From the NCBI GenBank assembly GCA_023420415.1, contig JAEZWF010000029.1:62001-126000 (forward strand): 64,000 nucleotides of DNA. The letters run 5' to 3'. The translations under genes and the position numbers were made by a program. The DNA comes from Actinomycetes bacterium (lineage in GTDB: Bacteria; Actinomycetota; Actinomycetes; Actinomycetales; Dermatophilaceae). The notes under the pieces are model-generated. The model worked only from the letters and a program-made list of their open reading frames with translations. It was not told where the DNA came from and ran no database searches. This document shows positions 35,135 to 44,638 of the stretch, piece by piece (position 1 is the first letter of the stretch; every line of letters starts with the position of its first letter).

Positions 35135-37003
35135 GTGGCACTGCTCGAGACCATCACGAGCCCGGCCGACCTCAAGGCGCTCAGCCCTGCCCAGCTCACC
35201 GAGCTGGCCGAGGAGATCCGCGCCTTCCTCGTCGCGGAGGTGTCCAAGACCGGCGGCCACCTCGGCCCCAACCTCGGGGTCGTCGAGCTCACCATCGCGC
35301 TGCACCGCGTGTTCGACAGCCCCACTGACACGATCGTCTTCGACACCGGCCACCAGTCCTACGTCCACAAGCTGCTCACCGGGCGCCACGACTTCAGCCG
35401 GCTCAAGAAGTCCGGCGGCCTGTCCGGCTATCCGAGCCGTTCGGAGTCCGACCACGACGTCGTCGAGAACTCGCACGCCTCCACCGCCCTGTCCTGGGCC
35501 GACGGCATCGCCAAGGCGAGGCGCCTGCGGGGCGAGCGCGGGCGGCATACCGTCGCGGTCATCGGCGACGGGGCACTCACTGGCGGCATGGCGTGGGAGG
35601 CGATCAACAACATCGCCGCCGACAAGGACCTCCCGCTGACCATCGTTGTCAACGACAACGAGCGGTCCTACGCACCCACCATCGGTGGTCTCGCCGAACA
35701 CCTCGCGACGCTGCGCACGACCCGCGGCTACGAGCGGTTCCTCGACTGGGGCAAGCACACCCTGTCGCGCACCCCTGTCGTCGGTGGCGCGATGTACGAG
35801 ACGTTGCACGGCATGAAGAAGGGCATCAAGGACATCGTTGCCCCGCAAGGGATGTTCGAGGACCTGGGCCTGAAGTACCTGGGGCCGGTCGACGGGCACG
35901 ACGAGCAGGCGGTCGAGCAGGCGCTGCGCCGCGCGCGGGCGTTTGGCGGGCCGGTGCTGGTGCACGTCATCACCCAGAAGGGGCGCGGCTACCAGCACGC
36001 CATCGACGACCTCGCCGACCACATGCACGGCATCGGCAAGATCAACCCCGAGACGGGGCTGCCGTTCGAGGTGTCCGGGCGCATCTGGACCGACGAGTTC
36101 AACGACGAGATGGTGCAGGTGGGCAAGGACCGCGACGACGTCGTGGCGCTCACCGCTGCCATGCTCATCCCCGTCGGGCTCGACGGGTTCGCCGCGGCTT
36201 ATCCCGACCGCGTCTTCGACGTCGGCATCGCCGAACAGCACGCCGTGACGATGGCGAGCGGGCTGGCGTATGCCGGGTTGCACCCGGTCGTGGCCGTCTA
36301 CGCGACGTTCCTCAACCGGGCCTTCGACCAGCTGCTCATGGACTGCGCGCTGCACAAGGCGGGCGTGACGTTCGTCCTCGACCGTGCCGGCGTGACCGGG
36401 TCGGACGGCCCGTCGCACAACGGAATGTGGGACATGACGATCTCCTCGATCGTGCCCGGGCTGCGGCTCGCGGCCCCGCGTGACGGGCAGCAGGTGCGGA
36501 CGTTGCTGCGTGAGGCGCTGGACGTCTCCGACGGGCCGACGGTGCTGCGTTTCCCCAAGGGCGACGTGGGCCCCGCTGTGCCGGCGCTGCGCCAGTCCGG
36601 GACCGTGGACGTGCTGCACGAGACGTCGCCGGAGTCCTGCGACCTGCTCGTCGTCGGGGTCGGCTCGTTCGCGTCACTGGCCGTCGACGTCGCCGCCAAG
36701 CTCGAGGCCCAGGGCCACGCCGTCACCGCGGTCGACCCCCGATGGGTGCTGCCGGTCAGTGACGACCTGGTGGCCCTGGCCCGGTCGGCAGGTGCCGTGG
36801 CCGTCGTCGAGGACAACCTCGAGAGCGGCGGCATCGGTGCGGCCGTCACGCTCGCGCTGCGACAGGCCGGTGTCGACGTGCCGGTGCACGTCCACGGCAT
36901 ACCCAAGAGGTTCCTCGACCACGCGTCGCGCGGTGAGCTGCTCGAGGAGATCGGCCTGACGGCCGACGCCGTCGCTACGTCGCTGGAGTCGCGCCTTCGC
37001 TGA
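35135..37003 (+). CDS. dxs: 1-deoxy-D-xylulose-5-phosphate synthase
   Basis: First enzyme of the MEP isoprenoid pathway: condenses pyruvate and glyceraldehyde-3-phosphate with thiamine diphosphate. The 622-aa protein has all three transketolase-like domains: FDTGHQSYVHK, the ThDP/Mg motif GDGALTGGMAWEAINN, YLGPVDGHD, the catalytic-Glu region VGIAEQHAVTMASGLA, and a C-terminal domain ending SRGELLEEIGL. GTG start with AAAGGA 9 bases upstream. It overlaps the convergent PucR-type gene by 29 bases at the 3' end. Synteny with the mycobacterial dxs locus holds. Confidence 0.97.
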   Translation: MALLETITSPADLKALSPAQLTELAEEIRAFLVAEVSKTGGHLGPNLGVVELTIALHRVFDSPTDTIVFDTGHQSYVHKLLTGRHDFSRLKKSGGLSGYPSRSESDHDVVENSHASTALSWADGIAKARRLRGERGRHTVAVIGDGALTGGMAWEAINNIAADKDLPLTIVVNDNERSYAPTIGGLAEHLATLRTTRGYERFLDWGKHTLSRTPVVGGAMYETLHGMKKGIKDIVAPQGMFEDLGLKYLGPVDGHDEQAVEQALRRARAFGGPVLVHVITQKGRGYQHAIDDLADHMHGIGKINPETGLPFEVSGRIWTDEFNDEMVQVGKDRDDVVALTAAMLIPVGLDGFAAAYPDRVFDVGIAEQHAVTMASGLAYAGLHPVVAVYATFLNRAFDQLLMDCALHKAGVTFVLDRAGVTGSDGPSHNGMWDMTISSIVPGLRLAAPRDGQQVRTLLREALDVSDGPTVLRFPKGDVGPAVPALRQSGTVDVLHETSPESCDLLVVGVGSFASLAVDVAAKLEAQGHAVTAVDPRWVLPVSDDLVALARSAGAVAVVEDNLESGGIGAAVTLALRQAGVDVPVHVHGIPKRFLDHASRGELLEEIGLTADAVATSLESRLR

Positions 37004-38795
37004 GGCGCAGCAACCGCAGGGCCAGCTGGAGCTCGAGGGAGGCGTCGGGCCGTTGCCAGTCGCTGCCGAGCAGCGAGGAGATGCGCTCGAGGCGCTGGCT
37101 GACGGTGTTGACGTGGACGTGCAGCGTCGTCGCGGCATGGCGCGGGCTGCCACCGGCGTCGAAGTAGGCGCGCAGCGTCTTGACCAGCTCGGACCCGCGC
37201 CGCTGGTCGTAGTCGATCAGGGGACCCAGCTGGGCGGTGATGTAGTCCCCGATGTTGGGCTCCGCACCCACCACCAGGCCGGCGAAGCCGAGGTGGGCAG
37301 CGCTCGCGCCCTGGCCGGCGAGCCCCAGGGCGGTCAGGGCTTCGGTGGTGCGGACGGCCTCACGCCACACGGCGGGCAGGTCCTCGACCAAGGTGACCGG
37401 CCCTGCCGCACCCACGGTCACGGTGCCCAGGCCGGTGAGCCGGCGGGCGAGGTCGGCTGCCGCCGCGTGCGGGTCGCTCGAGGGGAGCAGCGCCACCACG
37501 TGGCCGTCGTGCTCGCCGACCACCGACCCCGGACCGGCGGCCGCGTGGGCGGCCAGCAGGAGGGTGCGGCGGGGAGTGTCGGCGTCGGCGCGGGCGACGA
37601 GCACGGCGTGCGGAGCCGACGGGTCGATGCCCTGCGACCGGGCCCGGGTGGCGAGGTTCTGCGGGTCTCCGCGCCCACCGACGAGGTCGGACACGAGGTC
37701 GGTGCGCACGCGTTGCTCGGCCTCGGCCGCGGTGCGTTCGAAGAGCAGCACGAGCGCGCTGACGACGGCGGCCCGCTCGACGGTGCGCTGGTCGGCGTCG
37801 TCGAGCTGCCCGACGCCGCCGAGAGCGAGCACGCCGAGCGGCGTCTGGGGTGCCTTCACGTCGACGGCCCAGATGTCGGTCGAGGTGTCGTGAGCCAGCC
37901 GGCCGGTGCCCCGGCTCTCGCGCGCGACGGCTGAGTCCGCCAGTCCCGCCGTGTCGTCGTCGGAGAGCGGCACCGACCCGTGGCTGCTGAGCAGCTCGCC
38001 CTCAGAGCCCACGAGCAGCACCCAGCCGCCGAGCAGGTCGCCCAGGGCCTTGGTGATGTCGTCGACACCGCCACCGGCGAGCACCAGCTCGGCGAACCGG
38101 TCGTGCGCCGCCGCCGCGCGTTCCACCCCGTGGGTGTGGCGACGCACCTCCTCGGCCGTGCGGGTCTGGACGATCGACACGGCCGCCAGGGCCGCCAGCG
38201 ACCCGAGCAGGGCGACCTGGTCGGCCGAGAACGGGCGCGGCGACCGGTTGGCGGCGAACAGCACCCCGACGAACTGGTCCTCGACCAGCAGGGGAGTGCC
38301 GCAGATCGAGATCAGCCCCTCGTCGCCGACGGCGTGGTCGATGGCGCCCGTGTGCAGGAAGCGTTCGTCGCGCGGGTAGTCGGGGCTCCAGTAGGGCTTG
38401 TGGGTCTTGGCGACCAGGCCACCGAGGCCGTCGCCCGCGGTGAGCCGCAACGCCTGGAAGTCGGCGCTCACGGAGCCGTCGGTGGCTCGCATGTAGGTGT
38501 CGCCGGCCACCGGGTCGTAGAGCGTGAGGTAGCTGACGTCGGTGCCCAGCAGGGCCCGGGCGCGTCGCACGATCGCGTCGAGCACCCCGCTCGGGTCGCG
38601 CAGCGCGGCCAGGTCGCGGGCGGTCTCGACGAGAGCGGTGAGCTCGGCCTCGCGGCGCCCGCGCGAGTCGAAGGCGGCACGCACCCGCAGGGCCAGGCTG
38701 CGGGCCTCGGAGTCGGGCACCGCACCGAGCTCGGAGGCGGGTGCGTTCTCGGCCAGCATCTGCAGCAGGCGCAGGGCGAGGTCGTCGTCGTCCAT
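36975..38795 (-). CDS. GAF-domain PucR/CdaR-type transcriptional regulator
   Basis: A 606-aa regulator. An N-terminal GAF domain (residues ~65-205, TLYDPVAGDTYMRATDG...GLGGLVAKT) is a small-molecule sensor. A central region and a C-terminal CdaR-like helix-turn-helix (TLRAYFDAGGSPRHAATTLHVHVNTVSQRLERI, residues ~545-580) place it in the PucR family. It lies 88 bases downstream of 3-hydroxybutyrate dehydrogenase on the same strand, but has its own -10 element; family members often control neighbouring catabolic dehydrogenases, so control of bdhA is a reasonable guess. Start 38795 is set by that element. Confidence 0.87.
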   Translation of the reverse strand: MDDDDLALRLLQMLAENAPASELGAVPDSEARSLALRVRAAFDSRGRREAELTALVETARDLAALRDPSGVLDAIVRRARALLGTDVSYLTLYDPVAGDTYMRATDGSVSADFQALRLTAGDGLGGLVAKTHKPYWSPDYPRDERFLHTGAIDHAVGDEGLISICGTPLLVEDQFVGVLFAANRSPRPFSADQVALLGSLAALAAVSIVQTRTAEEVRRHTHGVERAAAAHDRFAELVLAGGGVDDITKALGDLLGGWVLLVGSEGELLSSHGSVPLSDDDTAGLADSAVARESRGTGRLAHDTSTDIWAVDVKAPQTPLGVLALGGVGQLDDADQRTVERAAVVSALVLLFERTAAEAEQRVRTDLVSDLVGGRGDPQNLATRARSQGIDPSAPHAVLVARADADTPRRTLLLAAHAAAGPGSVVGEHDGHVVALLPSSDPHAAAADLARRLTGLGTVTVGAAGPVTLVEDLPAVWREAVRTTEALTALGLAGQGASAAHLGFAGLVVGAEPNIGDYITAQLGPLIDYDQRRGSELVKTLRAYFDAGGSPRHAATTLHVHVNTVSQRLERISSLLGSDWQRPDASLELQLALRLLRLSEGATPAT

Positions 38796-38803
38796 CGGTG
38801 GCG

Positions 38804-38809
38804 ATCCTA
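38804..38809 (-). promoter_or_regulatory. -10 element (TAGGAT) for the PucR-type gene
   Basis: TAGGAT on the minus strand lies 8 bases before ATG 38795. Confidence 0.5.
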
Positions 38810-38883
38810 GGCGGCGCGCGTCAGCCGTGGGGGCCTGTGCAGGCACCCCGTCCTCGGATCTCGCGTCGTCGTGCAGGTCCACG

Positions 38884-39660
38884 TCAGTGTGCTGTCCACC
38901 CGCCGTCCATGGAGAAGGACGAGCCGCTCACGGACTCGGCGGCCGGGCTGCACAGGAAGGCCACGAGCTCAGCCACCTCGGCCGGTTCCACGAGCCGTTT
39001 GAGTGCGACGGGGGCGAGCATCACCTGCTCGAGGACCTCGTCCTCACCGATCTTGTGGGTGCGTGCCTGGTCGGCAATCTGCTTCTCCACCAACGGAGTT
39101 CGCACGTATGCCGGGTTGACGCAGTTGCTCGTCACGCCGTGCTCGCCAGCCTCGAGGGCGGTCACCTTGGACAGTCCCTCGAGCCCGTGCTTGGCAGCGA
39201 CGTAGGCCGACTTGTAGGGGCTGGCGCGCAAGCCGTGGACGCTGGAGACGTTGACGATGCGGCCCCACTCCTGCGCGTAGAGGTGGGGCAGCGTGCGGCG
39301 GATGAGCCGGAACGGTGAGGTCAGCATCAGCCGGATGATGAGGTCCCACGCGTCGGTCGGGAACTCCTCGATCGGGCTGACGTGCTGGATGCCCGCGTTG
39401 TTGACCAGGACGTCGGCGTCGGCCGGCAGGGCGTCGACCGCGTCGAGGTCCGCGAGGTCGGTGACGATCGGGACCACTCCGGACACCTCACCCAGCTCGG
39501 CACCCAGCTGGTCGAGGGCCGCGGCGTCGCGGTCCACGGCATACACCTTGGCGCCCGCCAGGCTGAGCCGTTGCACGCAGGCCGCCCCGATGCCGCTGGC
39601 GGCCCCCGTGACGAGCGCGGTGCGTCCGGACAGGTCGAGCAGCGCGGGCGTCATCGGCAT
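38884..39660 (-). CDS. bdhA: 3-hydroxybutyrate dehydrogenase (SDR family)
   Basis: A 258-aa short-chain dehydrogenase that oxidises 3-hydroxybutyrate to acetoacetate with NAD+. TGAASGIG cofactor loop at ~18-25, NNAG at ~88, catalytic Ser in NVSSVHG, and Tyr/Lys in SAYVAAKHG. The segment NPAYVRTPLVEKQIADQA is the substrate-specific signature of hydroxybutyrate dehydrogenases, which makes this call firmer than a generic SDR. The ATG at 39660 is 7 bases after a TAGTCT element. It is next to a fatty-acid oxidation operon and a PucR-type regulator, consistent with ketone-body or polyhydroxybutyrate use. Confidence 0.88.
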   Translation of the reverse strand: MPMTPALLDLSGRTALVTGAASGIGAACVQRLSLAGAKVYAVDRDAAALDQLGAELGEVSGVVPIVTDLADLDAVDALPADADVLVNNAGIQHVSPIEEFPTDAWDLIIRLMLTSPFRLIRRTLPHLYAQEWGRIVNVSSVHGLRASPYKSAYVAAKHGLEGLSKVTALEAGEHGVTSNCVNPAYVRTPLVEKQIADQARTHKIGEDEVLEQVMLAPVALKRLVEPAEVAELVAFLCSPAAESVSGSSFSMDGGWTAH

Positions 39661-39667
39661 GACGGCG

Positions 39668-39673
39668 AGACTA
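39668..39673 (-). promoter_or_regulatory. -10 element (TAGTCT) for bdhA
   Basis: TAGTCT on the minus strand lies 7 bases before ATG 39660. Confidence 0.5.
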
Positions 39674-39750
39674 GGTTCGCCGCCCCGCGTGGGTCATGTG
39701 GCGCCGAACCACAGTTCCGCCCGAACGTGTGGTGTGCGGACCGACCGTTC

Positions 39751-39818
39751 ACTCGTTGCCGGCTGGTCGGCATCCGGCCGCCAGAACGCAGCCGGATGCC
39801 GACCCAGCGGCAACGAGT
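39751..39818 (-). terminator. Long hairpin after the fatty-acid oxidation operon
   Basis: Two 28-base arms (39751-39778 and 39791-39818) are complementary except for a few central positions, with a 12-base loop. It begins 5 bases past the stop of the multifunctional alpha subunit gene, exactly where a terminator belongs. Confidence 0.8.
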
Positions 39819-39822
39819 CGGG

Positions 39823-41937
39823 TCAGGCGGGGACGCTGGCCACGCCCGGCGGCAGGAACCGCTGGCCGGTGACCTTCTCGGACACGCCCTCGCGGTCGAG
39901 CAGCGGGGTGAGCCCGCCGTTCCAGAACTGGAACCCGGCCCCGGTGATCATCGCCAGGTCGAGGTCCATCGGGGCCTGCGCGACGCCCTCGTCGAGCATC
40001 CGGCGCGCCTCGTCGGCGAGGACGCCGAGCACCCGCTCACGGACCTCCTCGGTGGTGAGCACCACGGGGTCGGCGGGCTTGTCGAACAGCGCCTCGACCT
40101 CGGGGTCGACGACCGGCTTGCCCTCGGGCCAGATGTAGATCGCCGGCTTCTTGGCGGCCACGAGCTTGCGCAGGTTCTCCGACACGTAGAAGCGGTCGGG
40201 GAACGCCTTGGCGAGCGTCTCGTTGTTGTGCAGGGCGATCGCAGGGCCGACGAGACCGAGCAGGACGTACGGCGGCATCGGTGCGAGCCCGGCGAACGCC
40301 TTGTCCGCGACCTCGATCGGCGTGCCCTCGTCGACGACCTTCGCGACCTCGCCCATGAACCGGCCGAGCAGCCGGTTGACGATGAAGCTGGGGGAGTCCT
40401 TGACGAGGATCGTCGTCTTCTTGAGTCCCTTGCCGGTGGCGAATGCCGTTGCGAGAGTAGCGTCGTCGGTCTGCTCACCCTTGATGATCTCGAGCAGCGG
40501 CATGACCGCGACCGGGTTGAAGAAGTGGAAGCCCACGACCCGCTCGGGGTTCTTCAGCCCACTGGCCATCTCGGTGATCGACAGCGAGCTCGTGTTGGTG
40601 GCCAGCACGCACTCTGGCGTGACGATGGCTTCGACCTCGGCCCAGACCTGCTTCTTGACCGACATCTCCTCGAACACCGCCTCGAGCACGAAGTCGGCGT
40701 CGGCGAACCCGTCCTTGGACGTCGCGCCGGTCACCAGGCCCTTGAGCCGGTTCGCCTTGTCGGCGCCCAGGCGGCCCTTGGCGAGCAGCTTGTCGACCTC
40801 GCCGTGGACGTAGGCCACGCCCTTGGCGACCCGCTCCTCGTCGAGGTCGGTCATCACGACCGGCACCTCGAGGTTCTTGGCGAACAGCAGCGCCAGCTGG
40901 CTCGCCATGAGCCCGGCGCCGACGATGCCGACCTTGGTCACCTTGCGCGCCAGCGACTTGTCGGGCGCACCGGCAGGGCGCTTCGCCCGCCGCTGCACGA
41001 GGTCGAACGAGTACAGGCCAGCCCGCAGCTCGTCACCCATGACCAGGTCGGCCAGCACCTCGTCCTCCGCCGCGAAACCCTCGTCACGCGAAGCCGTGCG
41101 CGCGGCCGAGACCAGCTTCAGCGCGGCATACGGGCCTGGAGCCTGCCCGCCGGTCTTGAGGTCAACGACCCCCTTGGCCGTCTTCACGGCGGCCTCCCAC
41201 GACGCCTCGTCACGGTCGACCTCGGGCCGCTCGACCGTGGTCTCACCACTGACCACACCTGCCGCCCAGAGGAGCGACTCCTCGAGGAAGTCGGCCGGCT
41301 CGAACATCACGTCGGCGATGCCGAGCTCGAACGCCTGCGGCCCCTTGAGCATGCGGTTCATGTTCATCGGGTTCTCGATGATCACCTTGAGCGCGTTCTG
41401 CACGCCGACGAGGTTCGGCAGCAGCCAGCAGCCGCCCCACCCGGGCACGAGGCCGAGGAACGTCTCGGGCAGCGCCAGCGCCGGCACGCCCGCGGAGATG
41501 GTGCGGTAGTCGGCCGCCAACGCGATCTCGACGCCGCCACCCATGGCAGCCCCGTTGACGAACGCGAACGTCGGAACCGGCAGGTCCATGATGGCGGCGA
41601 ATGCCGCGTGGCCGGCTCGGGCGACCTCGAGCGCCTGCTCGCGGGTGCGCGCTTGCGACACGGCCTTGAGATCGGCCCCGACCGCGAAGATGAACGGCTT
41701 GCCGGTGATGCCCACGGCCTGGATCTCACCGGCCTCGGCGCGCGTGCGCAGGTCGGCGACGACCTTGGTCAGGCCCTCGATGGTGGCCGGGCCGAACGTG
41801 TTCGGCTTGGTGTGGTCGAGCCCGTTGTCGAGGGTGATGAGGGCAAGGGTGCCCGCACCGCCCGGCAGCGCGAGGTCGCGCACCGGGGTGTGGGTCACGA
41901 CCTCCTCGAACTCGGTCGTGGTCTTCTGCTCGCTCAC
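39823..41937 (-). CDS. fadJ: Fatty-acid oxidation complex alpha subunit (enoyl-CoA hydratase / 3-hydroxyacyl-CoA dehydrogenase)
   Basis: A 704-aa two-domain enzyme of beta-oxidation. The hydratase half (residues ~20-240) has the oxyanion GGGVEIALAADYR and the catalytic-Glu region LPETFLGLVPGWGG. The dehydrogenase half (~320-620) has the NAD loop GIVGAGLMASQLALLFA, ATNTSSLSITEMA and the catalytic His in GFHFFNPVAVMPL. The GTG at 41937 overlaps the thiolase stop (GTGA), so both subunits are made in step. A hairpin ends the operon directly after its stop. The call as FadJ/FadB type is by architecture; chain-length preference is unknown. Confidence 0.94.
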   Translation of the reverse strand: MSEQKTTTEFEEVVTHTPVRDLALPGGAGTLALITLDNGLDHTKPNTFGPATIEGLTKVVADLRTRAEAGEIQAVGITGKPFIFAVGADLKAVSQARTREQALEVARAGHAAFAAIMDLPVPTFAFVNGAAMGGGVEIALAADYRTISAGVPALALPETFLGLVPGWGGCWLLPNLVGVQNALKVIIENPMNMNRMLKGPQAFELGIADVMFEPADFLEESLLWAAGVVSGETTVERPEVDRDEASWEAAVKTAKGVVDLKTGGQAPGPYAALKLVSAARTASRDEGFAAEDEVLADLVMGDELRAGLYSFDLVQRRAKRPAGAPDKSLARKVTKVGIVGAGLMASQLALLFAKNLEVPVVMTDLDEERVAKGVAYVHGEVDKLLAKGRLGADKANRLKGLVTGATSKDGFADADFVLEAVFEEMSVKKQVWAEVEAIVTPECVLATNTSSLSITEMASGLKNPERVVGFHFFNPVAVMPLLEIIKGEQTDDATLATAFATGKGLKKTTILVKDSPSFIVNRLLGRFMGEVAKVVDEGTPIEVADKAFAGLAPMPPYVLLGLVGPAIALHNNETLAKAFPDRFYVSENLRKLVAAKKPAIYIWPEGKPVVDPEVEALFDKPADPVVLTTEEVRERVLGVLADEARRMLDEGVAQAPMDLDLAMITGAGFQFWNGGLTPLLDREGVSEKVTGQRFLPPGVASVPA

Positions 41938-43157
41938 GCCGCCGTCTCCTCGTCCTTGCCGTAGTCGGCGTGGTGGGGGTTCTCCCAGATCACCGCGCCA
42001 CCCATGCCGATGCCGATGCACATGGCGGTCATGCCGTAGCGCACCTCCGGGTGTTCCTCGAACTGGCGCGCCAGCTGGGTCATGAGCCGCACACCGGACG
42101 ACGCCAGCGGGTGGCCGGTCGCGATCGCGCCGCCGTACTTGTTGACCCGCTCGTCGTCGTCGGCGATGCCGAAGTGGTCGAGGAACGCCAGCACCTGCAC
42201 GGCGAACGCCTCGTTGAGCTCGAACAGCCCGATGTCGTCGATCGACAGGCCGGCCTTGCCGAGCGCCTTCTCGGCAGCCGGGATCGGGCCGACACCCATG
42301 ACCTCCGGCTCGACCCCGACGAAGGCGAAGTCCACGAGCCGCATCCGCACCGGCAGTCCCAGCTCCTGCGCGGTCTCGGCCGACGCGAGGATGCACGCGG
42401 TGGCACCGTCGTTGAGCCCGGCCGCGTTGCCCGCGGTCACGTTGCCGTGCGGGCGGAACGGCGTCTTCAGCGCGGCCAGGTCGTCCATCGTCGTGCCGGG
42501 GCGCGGCGGCTCGTCCTGCGTCGCGAGGCCCCAGCCCCGCTCCTGGTGCCGCGTCGCCACGGGCACGAGGTCGGGCTGCACCTGGTTGTTCGCGTACGCC
42601 TTGGCGAGCTTGTCCTGGCTCGACACGGCATACGCGTCACTGCGCTCCTTGGTGATCTCGGGGAACCGGTCGTGCAGGTTCTCCGCGGTGGAGCCCATGA
42701 CGAGCGCGGACGGGTCGACGAGCTTCTCGGCGACGATCCGCGGGTTGGGGTCGACGCCCTCACCCATGGGGTGGCGGCCCATGTGCTCGACCCCGCCGGC
42801 GATCGCGATGTCGATGGCACCAAAGGCGATCGAGCTCGCCGTGGTCGTCACGGCCGTCATCGCGCCAGCGCACATGCGGTCGATCGAGTAGCCGGGCGTG
42901 GTCTTCGGCAGACCCGACAGCAGGGCCGCGATCCGACCGAGCGTCAGGCCCTGGTCGCCGATCTGGGTCGTGGCCGCGATCGCGACCTCCTCGACCCGCT
43001 CCGGCGGCAGCTCGGGGTGGCGGCGCATGAGCTCACGGATGCATTTGATGACGAGGTCGTCGGCGCGGGTCTGGGCGTAGATGCCCTTGTCCCCGGCCTT
43101 GCCGAACGGCGTCCTGACACCGTCGACGAACACGACCTCACGCAGAGTGCGGGGCAC
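41934..43157 (-). CDS. fadA: Acetyl-CoA C-acyltransferase (thiolase), beta subunit
   Basis: A 407-aa thiolase that cleaves 3-ketoacyl-CoA in beta-oxidation. Acyl-accepting Cys in IDRMCAGAMTA near residue 95, NEAFA, the catalytic GHPLASSGVR and a second catalytic Cys in AMCIGIGMGGAVIWEN near the C-terminus. GTG start with GGGAGG 6 bases upstream. It is the first gene of the two-gene oxidation operon; a palindromic site overlaps the likely -10 (see 43217-43243). The alternative reading as a biosynthetic acetoacetyl-CoA thiolase is less likely because of the fadJ partner. Confidence 0.94.
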   Translation of the reverse strand: MPRTLREVVFVDGVRTPFGKAGDKGIYAQTRADDLVIKCIRELMRRHPELPPERVEEVAIAATTQIGDQGLTLGRIAALLSGLPKTTPGYSIDRMCAGAMTAVTTTASSIAFGAIDIAIAGGVEHMGRHPMGEGVDPNPRIVAEKLVDPSALVMGSTAENLHDRFPEITKERSDAYAVSSQDKLAKAYANNQVQPDLVPVATRHQERGWGLATQDEPPRPGTTMDDLAALKTPFRPHGNVTAGNAAGLNDGATACILASAETAQELGLPVRMRLVDFAFVGVEPEVMGVGPIPAAEKALGKAGLSIDDIGLFELNEAFAVQVLAFLDHFGIADDDERVNKYGGAIATGHPLASSGVRLMTQLARQFEEHPEVRYGMTAMCIGIGMGGAVIWENPHHADYGKDEETAA

Positions 43158-43216
43158 GGATGGCCTCCCTTGAGGGGTGTGGGTGAGACACCGGTATGCC
43201 GGTGCGTACGCCTGCG

Positions 43217-43243
43217 ATGCTACCCGCGGGTAACCACGTGGTC
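43217..43243 (-). promoter_or_regulatory. Fatty-acid operon promoter with two palindromes
   Basis: On the minus strand TAGCAT (43217-43222) is a likely -10. The perfect 12-base palindrome TACCCGCGGGTA (43221-43232) overlaps it, and ACCACGTGGT (43233-43242) adjoins. A TetR-type repressor sensing acyl-CoA is a natural candidate; the identity is inference. Confidence 0.5.
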
Positions 43244-43286
43244 ACCGGTGCCCCGGCGTGAGAGCGGTCACCGTGACCGCGGGCCC

Positions 43287-44570
43287 TCAGCCGTCGGTGT
43301 CGGGGTGGTCGGCGAATGCCTTCGCGAGCAGCGGCGCCACGATTCGCGTCTGCCAGCCGCGGGCCCCCAGCGCGCTCAGGGCGGCGGCGAAGCCAGCCTC
43401 GGACCGGTCCGTCGGTGGCGTCCACACGACCCGGCGCAGCGGGTCGGGAGACATGACGTTCTCCACCGGGATGTCGTGGCCGGTGGCGAACTCGGTGAGC
43501 GCCGCACGCGTGTCCGACAGCCGTGCCGCGGCCACGGGGTCGCGCTCGGCCCAGGCCCGCGCGGGTGGTGGGCCGTCGGAACGCAGGGTCATGGGGGGCA
43601 GCTCGTCCTCGGGCAGGGCGTTCGCGCGGGCCACGGCCGACAGCCACTGGCGCTGGTAGCGGCGGATCGAACGGTGGCCGCCGGGGAGCTGCTCGGGGCT
43701 GCGGGGCGCTGCCATCGCGATCTCGACGAGCACCGCGTCGGGGAGCACTCGCCCGGGTGAGACGTCACGGTCACGGGCGATCGCCTCGCGGGCCTCCCAG
43801 AGCTGGCGGACGACCGCGACCGTGCGGCGGTGGCGCACCTTGTGCATCCCCGAGGTGCGCCGCCACGGGTCGACCCGCAGCGGTGGCCCGGTGAAGCTCA
43901 GCAGCGCCTCGAACTCCTCACGGGCCCAGCCGTCCTTGCCCGACTTGGCGAGGTCGACGCCCATGAGGTTGCGCAGCTCGACGAGCACCTCGACGTCGAG
44001 CGCGGCATACCGCAGCCACGGCTCGGGCAGGGGGCGCGTCGACCAGTCCACGGCCGAATGCTCCTTGGCCAGCGACAGCCCCAGGTAGTGCTCCACCACG
44101 GCCGCGAGGCCCACCCTGGGCAGGCCGAGCAGCCGCCCGGCCAGCTCGGTGTCGAACAGCTGCCGCGGCCGAAGCCCCACCTCGGCCAGACAGGGAAGGT
44201 CCTGGGTGGCGGCGTGCAGGATCCACTCGGCGTTGCCGATGGCGTCGTCGAGCGGCCCCAGGTCGGGCACGGCGATGGGGTCGATGAGCCATGTCCCGGA
44301 CCCGTCGCGACGGACCTGGACGAGGTAGGCGCGCTGCCCGTAGCGGTAGCCGCTGGCGCGTTCGGCGTCGAGCGCGACCGGTCCCTCGCCGGCCCGGATC
44401 GCGGCGGCGGCCTCGTCGAGCCCGCGTTCGCTGTCGATGACGGGTGGAACACCGTCGGCGGGCATGTCGAGCGGGATGAGCTCCACCGCGGGCGGCGCGT
44501 CGGTCTCATCGTCTGCTGTGCGAGTGTCGGCGAGCGGCCCGGCGTCGAGCTCGTCGTCGATGTCGGTCAC
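43287..44570 (-). CDS. Ribonuclease D-like protein with HRDC domain
   Basis: A 427-aa 3'-5' exonuclease-type protein. The DEDD domain has DxE in VALDAERASGYRYGQRAYLVQ (~residue 68), an Asp in HAATQDL and YAALDVEVLVEL (Y-x3-D). An HRDC domain (residues ~240-320) follows, and a C-terminal extension of ~90 residues. This is the actinobacterial RNase D/HRDC homologue near dxs in mycobacteria. GTG start 6 bases after a TAGGTT element. RNA substrate unknown; rRNA or tRNA 3' processing is the usual assignment. Adjacent to DUF3000 on the same strand. Confidence 0.92.
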   Translation of the reverse strand: MTDIDDELDAGPLADTRTADDETDAPPAVELIPLDMPADGVPPVIDSERGLDEAAAAIRAGEGPVALDAERASGYRYGQRAYLVQVRRDGSGTWLIDPIAVPDLGPLDDAIGNAEWILHAATQDLPCLAEVGLRPRQLFDTELAGRLLGLPRVGLAAVVEHYLGLSLAKEHSAVDWSTRPLPEPWLRYAALDVEVLVELRNLMGVDLAKSGKDGWAREEFEALLSFTGPPLRVDPWRRTSGMHKVRHRRTVAVVRQLWEAREAIARDRDVSPGRVLPDAVLVEIAMAAPRSPEQLPGGHRSIRRYQRQWLSAVARANALPEDELPPMTLRSDGPPPARAWAERDPVAAARLSDTRAALTEFATGHDIPVENVMSPDPLRRVVWTPPTDRSEAGFAAALSALGARGWQTRIVAPLLAKAFADHPDTDG

Positions 44571-44576
44571 CGTGTC

Positions 44577-44582
44577 AACCTA
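44577..44582 (-). promoter_or_regulatory. -10 element (TAGGTT) for the RNase D gene
   Basis: TAGGTT on the minus strand lies 6 bases before GTG 44570. Confidence 0.5.
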
Positions 44583-44638
44583 TCTCGTCGCGACCTCAGG
44601 CCACCGGTAACCTGCACAGGCCCGGCGGCCGGACGTCC

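Noticed and set aside
39751..39818. Long inverted repeat as a MITE
   Set aside because: It begins 5 bases after an operon's last stop, has no target duplication, and behaves as a terminator.
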